Shown here: piece after piece, positions 58,860-64,000 of the stretch
How positions within the stretch are numbered: position 1 is the stretch's first letter
How the letters are laid out: each line of letters opens with the position of its first letter
DNA from: an uncultured Pelagibacteraceae bacterium
GTDB lineage: Bacteria > Pseudomonadota > Alphaproteobacteria > Pelagibacterales > Pelagibacteraceae
Reading direction: 5' to 3'
DNA length: 64,000 nt
Assembly: GCA_902609645.1 (NCBI GenBank)
Contig: CACLSS010000001.1
Location: 1-64,000, forward strand
Translations under genes and position numbers: made by a program
The notes under the pieces: generated by a model
The model's database searches: none
Told to the model about the DNA's origin: nothing
The model's input: only the letters and a program-made list of their open reading frames with translations

Positions 58860-60809
58860 ATGAATAAAAATGTGTCTTTGGCAATAGAAAAAGCTGTCTC
58901 GAATTTAGATAGCATTGAGAAAAGTAGTCTTAAAGAACTAAATAATAAAAAACCAGATTTATTTTCTTTAAGTGATCAAACAGAATTATTTCAAAACGAT
59001 AAGGGCATAACAATAAAGATAGATAGATCTAGAGATAAAAATTTAACAGATTTTGGTAGAGCCACTCTCAGCGACAGATATTTAGGGCAAGATGAATCTT
59101 ACCAAGATCTATTTGCGAGAGTTGCAAGCACTTATGCAGATGACAATCTGCATGCACAAAGACTATATAATTATATAAGTAACTTATGGTTTATGCCAGC
59201 CACGCCAGTATTGTCTAACGGTGGAACCGAAAGAGGCTTACCAATATCTTGTTTTTTAAATGAAGCTGGCGATAGTCTCGAAGGCATACTGGGTTTGTGG
59301 AGCGAAAACGTTTGGTTAGCTGCAAGAGGTGGTGGAATTGGAAGTTACTGGGGTAATTTAAGATCAATAGGTGAAAAAATTGGAAAGGTTGGAAAAACAT
59401 CTGGGATAATTCCATTTATTAAAGTTATGGACTCTTTAACATTAGCCATCAGTCAAGGTTCTTTAAGGAGAGGATCTGCTGCTTGCTACTTGCCAATAGA
59501 TCATCCAGAGATTGAGGAATTTATCGAGATGAGAAGACCAACAGGTGGTGATACAAATAGGAGATCTTTAAATTTACACCATGGTGTTTTAGTTTCTGAT
59601 GCTTTTATGAGGGCAGTAGAAACTGACAGTCAGTGGGCGTTGCGTAGCCCTAAAGACGGCTCTATCCAATCTTCTCTTTCTGCAAGAAACTTATGGATAA
59701 GATTACTAACAGCCAGAGTTGAAACAGGAGAACCATATATTGTTTTTATTGATACGGTAAATCGCCAAATACCCCAACATCACAAATTAGCAGGTTTAAC
59801 AGTTAAGACATCTAACCTTTGTAGCGAAATTACCCTTCCAACTGGAATAGATAGAGACGGAAAAGAAAGAACCGCCGTTTGTTGTTTATCATCTTTAAAT
59901 GTAGAAAAATATGATGAATGGAAAGATGACAAAAACTTTGTTGAGGATGTTATGAGGTTTTTAGATAATGTTCTTCAAGATTTTATTAATAAAGCCCCAG
60001 ATAGTTTTGCAAATGCAAAATATGCAGCAGCTAGAGAAAGAAGTGTGGGTCTAGGAGTGATGGGTTTACACTCATTTTTTCAAAAAAAGGGTATCCCTTT
60101 TGGATCTGTGATGAGTAAAGTTTGGAACAAAAAAATATTTAAAAATATAGATGACAAAGTTAATAAAGCATCAAAAGACTTAGCAGATGAAAGAGGGGCA
60201 TGTCCCGATGCTGAAGAGTTTGGAATTAAAGAAAGATTTTCAAACAAGACTGCAATTGCACCAACGGCATCTATATCTATAATTTGTGGTGGTGCTTCAC
60301 CCGGTATAGAACCTATTGCTGCAAATAGTTACACCCACAAAACATTGTCTGGTTCATACAATGTTAGAAACAAATACTTAACTGAGGTTTTAGAGAAGTA
60401 TAATAAAAATACCGATGAAATTTGGTCAAGTATTACCACTAATCAAGGTTCTGTATCTCATTTAGGCTTTTTAACTAAAGAGGAAAAGGAAACTTTCAAA
60501 ACAGCTTTTGAAATCGACCAAAGATGGATAGTAGAACTAGGTGCAGATAGAACACCACACATATCACAGGCACAATCGGTTAACGTTTTTGTTCCAGCTG
60601 ATGTTCATAAAAAGGACCTACATCAGTTACATTTTCAAGCATGGAAAAAAGGACTTAAAAGCCTTTATTATTGCAGGTCTAAATCAATACAACGTGCAGA
60701 AAATATTAACGCAGGTTCATCAACAGATGTGACAAAGAATGTTTATTCAAACAAAAAAGAATCAAGTAATGAGGAAGACAAATATGAGGAGTGTTTATCA
60801 TGTCAGTAA
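58860..60809 (+). CDS. nrdA: Ribonucleoside-diphosphate reductase alpha subunit (class I)
   Basis: MPATPVLSNGGTERGLPISCFL, TSNLCSEI, TAIAPTASIS, C-terminal EECLSC. Confidence 0.95.
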   Translation: MNKNVSLAIEKAVSNLDSIEKSSLKELNNKKPDLFSLSDQTELFQNDKGITIKIDRSRDKNLTDFGRATLSDRYLGQDESYQDLFARVASTYADDNLHAQRLYNYISNLWFMPATPVLSNGGTERGLPISCFLNEAGDSLEGILGLWSENVWLAARGGGIGSYWGNLRSIGEKIGKVGKTSGIIPFIKVMDSLTLAISQGSLRRGSAACYLPIDHPEIEEFIEMRRPTGGDTNRRSLNLHHGVLVSDAFMRAVETDSQWALRSPKDGSIQSSLSARNLWIRLLTARVETGEPYIVFIDTVNRQIPQHHKLAGLTVKTSNLCSEITLPTGIDRDGKERTAVCCLSSLNVEKYDEWKDDKNFVEDVMRFLDNVLQDFINKAPDSFANAKYAAARERSVGLGVMGLHSFFQKKGIPFGSVMSKVWNKKIFKNIDDKVNKASKDLADERGACPDAEEFGIKERFSNKTAIAPTASISIICGGASPGIEPIAANSYTHKTLSGSYNVRNKYLTEVLEKYNKNTDEIWSSITTNQGSVSHLGFLTKEEKETFKTAFEIDQRWIVELGADRTPHISQAQSVNVFVPADVHKKDLHQLHFQAWKKGLKSLYYCRSKSIQRAENINAGSSTDVTKNVYSNKKESSNEEDKYEECLSCQ

Positions 60810-61801
60810 TTAAATTAAAAAAAGATCAAGAAGTTTTCAAAGGTGGGTTATTAGTCGAAAATCCTGTTTATAAACCATTTAGATATCCATGGTGTTATGA
60901 TGCATGGCTTACGCAACAAAGAATACATTGGTTACCGGAGGAGGTACCATTAGGTGATGACGTTAGAGATTGGCAAAAAAATTTATCACAAGAGGAAAAA
61001 AATCTATTAACTCAAATTTTTAGATTTTTTACTCAAGCTGACGTAGAGGTAAACAATTGCTATTTGAGACATTACACAACTGTTTTTAAACCGACAGAAG
61101 TTTTGATGATGATGACAGCATTTGCAGCTATGGAGACAGTGCACATTGCGGCTTACTCTCATCTATTAGATACAATAGGAATGCCAGAGTCTGAGTATTC
61201 AGCTTTTATGAAATATAAAGAGATGAAAGATAAATATGATTACATGCAAGGATTTAACGTTAAATCAAAAGCTGACATAGCTAAAACAGTTGCTGTATTT
61301 AGTGCGTTCACTGAGGGACTACAACTTTTCGCTAGTTTTGCAATTCTCTTAAATTTTCCAAGGCATAATAAAATGAAAGGGATGGGCCAAATAGTTACGT
61401 GGTCGGTAAGAGATGAAACGCTCCACTGTAATTCAATGATTAGACTATTCAGAGCTTTCATTAAAGAAAACCCTGAAATTTGGACTGAGAAATTACAAAA
61501 AGAACTTTACGATGCTTGCAGAACTATAATTGATCATGAAGATGCATTTATAGACCTAGCTTTTAAAATGGGGCCAATACAAGGTTTAACAGCTGATCAA
61601 GTTAAAAAATATATTAGATGGATAGGGGACAGAAGACTTATACAGCTTGGTTTACAACCAATCTATAAAGTTAAAGAAAACCCACTTACTTGGTTAGATA
61701 CAATGCTTAATGCTGTTGAACACATGAACTTCTTTGAAGGTAGGGCAACAGAATATTCTAAGGCTTCTACAAAAGGTTCTTGGGCAGAAGCATTTTCTTA
61801 A
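60800..61801 (+). CDS. nrdB: Ribonucleoside-diphosphate reductase beta subunit (class I)
   Basis: AMETVHIAAYSHLLD, FTEGLQLFASF, RDETLHCNSM diiron ligands plus Tyr; start MSVIKLK at 60800. Confidence 0.95.
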   Translation: MSVIKLKKDQEVFKGGLLVENPVYKPFRYPWCYDAWLTQQRIHWLPEEVPLGDDVRDWQKNLSQEEKNLLTQIFRFFTQADVEVNNCYLRHYTTVFKPTEVLMMMTAFAAMETVHIAAYSHLLDTIGMPESEYSAFMKYKEMKDKYDYMQGFNVKSKADIAKTVAVFSAFTEGLQLFASFAILLNFPRHNKMKGMGQIVTWSVRDETLHCNSMIRLFRAFIKENPEIWTEKLQKELYDACRTIIDHEDAFIDLAFKMGPIQGLTADQVKKYIRWIGDRRLIQLGLQPIYKVKENPLTWLDTMLNAVEHMNFFEGRATEYSKASTKGSWAEAFS

Positions 61802-61804
61802 TCA

Positions 61805-62449
61805 TTGAATATTGATTATAAAACTTACTGGAGAAAATCGGGATTAAAAAAAAATTGGGGTAATATTTTTTTAAATATTGTTAACCAACATAAGCCCAAG
61901 GTTTTTCTGGAGGTCGGTGTTTTCTGCGGTGTTACAGCCAGAAATATTTGTGAACTTTTAAACACTATTCACTCAGGTCAATTTAAATATGTTGGCATAG
62001 ACTTGTTTGGTGATAAACCAAACGAAGACGAAAAAGCACCTAATTATTTAAAAAAACAGAGTTTTTCTAATCCAATAAAAAACTTATTTTACAATGTAAT
62101 TTTAAGAGAAAATTTAAATTCTTATGAAAGTGTTCAAAAATTTTTAAAAAGCTTTTCAAAAAACATCACCTTAATCAAAGGAAATTCAAATAAGATTTTG
62201 AAACATTTGGATATGGAAAATATTGATTTCGCATTTTTAGATGGTGGACATAGTTTTGAGACTGTTTTTAACGATCTAAATTTAGTTTTTAATAAAATAT
62301 CGTCAAATAAAGACGCAATAATTTTGTGTGATGATTATGAAGACGCAGACTATATTACAGGTGTTAAGAAGGCTGTTGACCAATTTGTTAAAGAAAAGAG
62401 ATTAAAATTTGAAGTTATTGAAAAAAGATTTGCAAAAATAACAATATAA
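61805..62449 (+). CDS. Class I SAM-dependent methyltransferase (Methyltransf_24-like), TTG start
   Basis: KVFLEVGVFCGVTARNICELL..YVGIDLFGD..IDFAFLDGGHSFETVFNDL. Confidence 0.75.
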   Translation: MNIDYKTYWRKSGLKKNWGNIFLNIVNQHKPKVFLEVGVFCGVTARNICELLNTIHSGQFKYVGIDLFGDKPNEDEKAPNYLKKQSFSNPIKNLFYNVILRENLNSYESVQKFLKSFSKNITLIKGNSNKILKHLDMENIDFAFLDGGHSFETVFNDLNLVFNKISSNKDAIILCDDYEDADYITGVKKAVDQFVKEKRLKFEVIEKRFAKITI

Positions 62450-63574
62450 TTATCTTATATTCAAAGCTAGCACCTCTCTGTGCTCACTTCCTTTATATTT
62501 AGATAAAGGCCTAATTAATTTATTCGCAGTATGCTGCTCCATGATATGAGCAGACCACCCAGTAATTCTAGCCATGACAAAAACGGGTGTAAAAAAATCT
62601 GTGTCTATTCCCATCAAATGGTAAGTTGGTCCACATGGATAATCAACGTTAGGATGAATATTTTTTCTTTCAAGCATTACTTCTTCCAAGGTATTATACA
62701 TCTCCGGATATTTAGTATTTTTCATTAATTCTGCTACTTTCAAAAAATATTTCTTCATGGTTGGAACTCTAGAGTCACCGCTCCTATAGACTCTATGACC
62801 AAAACCCATAACAACTTTTTTCTTATCTAATGCGTTATTAATCCAAGATTTAGCTTTCTGAGGCGATTTAATTTCTTTAAACATATGCATCACAGCCTCA
62901 TTAGCACCTCCATGTAAAGGTCCTTTAAGACTAGCTATCGCCCCGGTTATCGCACCGTGCATATCAGATAAACTACTTGTTATTGTTCTCGCTGTGAAAG
63001 TAGAAACATTAAAACTATGTTCTGCATAAAGTATCATTGAAACGTCAAAAGCTTCTACTATTTCTTTCTTTGGAACTTTACCAAACATCATATGGAAGAA
63101 ATTTTCTGAGTACGATAATTTTTTATTAGGAGGTATAAATTTTTTACCTTTTCTTGCTCTAAAATAAGCTGCAACGGCTGTAGGTGTTTGTGCAAAAATT
63201 CTCATCGCTTTTCTCATATTTGCTTTTGGAGAATTATCACTTGCGTCTTTGTCTTCAAGACCCATTAAACTAACTGCCGATCTTATTGCATCCATTGGAT
63301 GTGCTTTTTTTGGCATATTTTTTATATCATTCAAAATTTGTTTAGATAATTTACGATTATCTCTTTCTTCATTAATAAATTTTTTTAATTCTTTTGATCT
63401 TGGAAGTTCACCATTTAAAACGAGATAGGCAACTTCTTCGAAAATACATTTTTCACAAAGATCCTGAACTTTGTAACCTCTATATGTAAGAGAGTTAATT
63501 TCTGGCATAACCTGTGAGATAGTAGTTTCATCGACTACTATACCCATTAAACCTTTTTTAACTTCGTCACTCAT
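62450..63574 (-). CDS. prpC: Citrate/2-methylcitrate synthase
   Basis: GPLHGGANEAVMHMF, VMGFGHRVYRSGDSRVP, FTPVFVMARITGWSAHIMEQ; downstream of prpB-like gene. Confidence 0.9.
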   Translation of the reverse strand: MSDEVKKGLMGIVVDETTISQVMPEINSLTYRGYKVQDLCEKCIFEEVAYLVLNGELPRSKELKKFINEERDNRKLSKQILNDIKNMPKKAHPMDAIRSAVSLMGLEDKDASDNSPKANMRKAMRIFAQTPTAVAAYFRARKGKKFIPPNKKLSYSENFFHMMFGKVPKKEIVEAFDVSMILYAEHSFNVSTFTARTITSSLSDMHGAITGAIASLKGPLHGGANEAVMHMFKEIKSPQKAKSWINNALDKKKVVMGFGHRVYRSGDSRVPTMKKYFLKVAELMKNTKYPEMYNTLEEVMLERKNIHPNVDYPCGPTYHLMGIDTDFFTPVFVMARITGWSAHIMEQHTANKLIRPLSKYKGSEHREVLALNIR

Positions 63575-63577
63575 AAT

Positions 63578-64000
63578 TTATTCATGTCCCTCAGTTTTAA
63601 AATCTGTAATTTTCTTGTCAGGAGTATTATATTTTTCATACTCTACAAGTTCGTATAACCTTTTACGAGTTTGCATTTTATCTATAATATTATTTTGATG
63701 TCCATCCTTAAAAATAGACCTTAATCCATCCTCAACGCTCCTCATTGCTAATCTTTGTGTAGTTACAGGGTAAATTACAATATTATATCCTAAATTTTCC
63801 AATTCTTTTGTTGATAATAACTTCGATTTTCCAAATTCAGTCATATTTGCAAGTAAATAAACTTTTGAGTTTTTTCTAACATTTTCAAACTCTATTTCAT
63901 CTTTCATTGACTCTGGAAATATAATATCTGCACCAGCTGCCTCATAAGCTTTTATTCTCTCTATAGTTTTCTCTAGACCTTCTACAAGATTTGCATCTGT
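63578..64000 (-). CDS. prpB: 2-methylisocitrate lyase-like, partial (runs off right edge)
   Basis: TDANLVEGLEKTIERIKAYEAAGADIIFPES continues in frame past the ORF-track M at 63907; LANMTEFGKSKLLSTKELENLGYNIVIYPVT. Confidence 0.88.
   Translation of the reverse strand, partial: TDANLVEGLEKTIERIKAYEAAGADIIFPESMKDEIEFENVRKNSKVYLLANMTEFGKSKLLSTKELENLGYNIVIYPVTTQRLAMRSVEDGLRSIFKDGHQNNIIDKMQTRKRLYELVEYEKYNTPDKKITDFKTEGHE

Noticed and set aside
61240-61461. Minus-strand 73-aa ORF inside nrdB
   Set aside because: Antisense to diiron-ligand region of nrdB; spurious.
1-64000. CRISPR arrays, IS elements, integrases, prophage or toxin-antitoxin/defence modules
   Set aside because: No regularly spaced repeats, transposase/integrase motifs or defence-type domains were seen in the ORFs or intergenic gaps.

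Overview
AT-rich, tightly packed alphaproteobacterial chromosome segment that looks like SAR11/Pelagibacterales (inferred from composition, very short spacers and gene content; not confirmed by search). The left part (1-22 kb) is core: pdxA-surA-lptD-lptG-lptF, pepA, ndk, purN/purM, hda-like, aspS, NDUFA12, DUF2155, metC, an MFS transporter, a CADD-type protein, an M23 peptidase and a class III aminotransferase. From about 22 to 41 kb there is an accessory surface-glycan island next to a tRNA-CAT gene. It combines an acetolactate-synthase-like TPP enzyme, a radical SAM protein with a B12-binding-like N-terminus, two adjacent E1 alpha/beta-type TPP pairs, an HddA-like heptose kinase, a ColD/DdhC-like PLP enzyme with His in the PLP-lysine position, an RmlC-like protein, several SDR sugar enzymes and an HddC::GmhB fusion. 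The working hypothesis is an undescribed deoxy, branched or higher-carbon sugar pathway. The right part (41-64 kb) has an apt-mtnP-mtnA / aldolase-SDR fusion / speD-speE fusion neighbourhood, suggesting an MTA-to-DHAP shunt, plus LPS-type glycosyltransferases, rpoZ, dusA, a phosphohexomutase, nrdAB and prpC/prpB. No rRNA, CRISPR array, IS element or prophage was seen. All family calls are from reading translated motifs without database searches.
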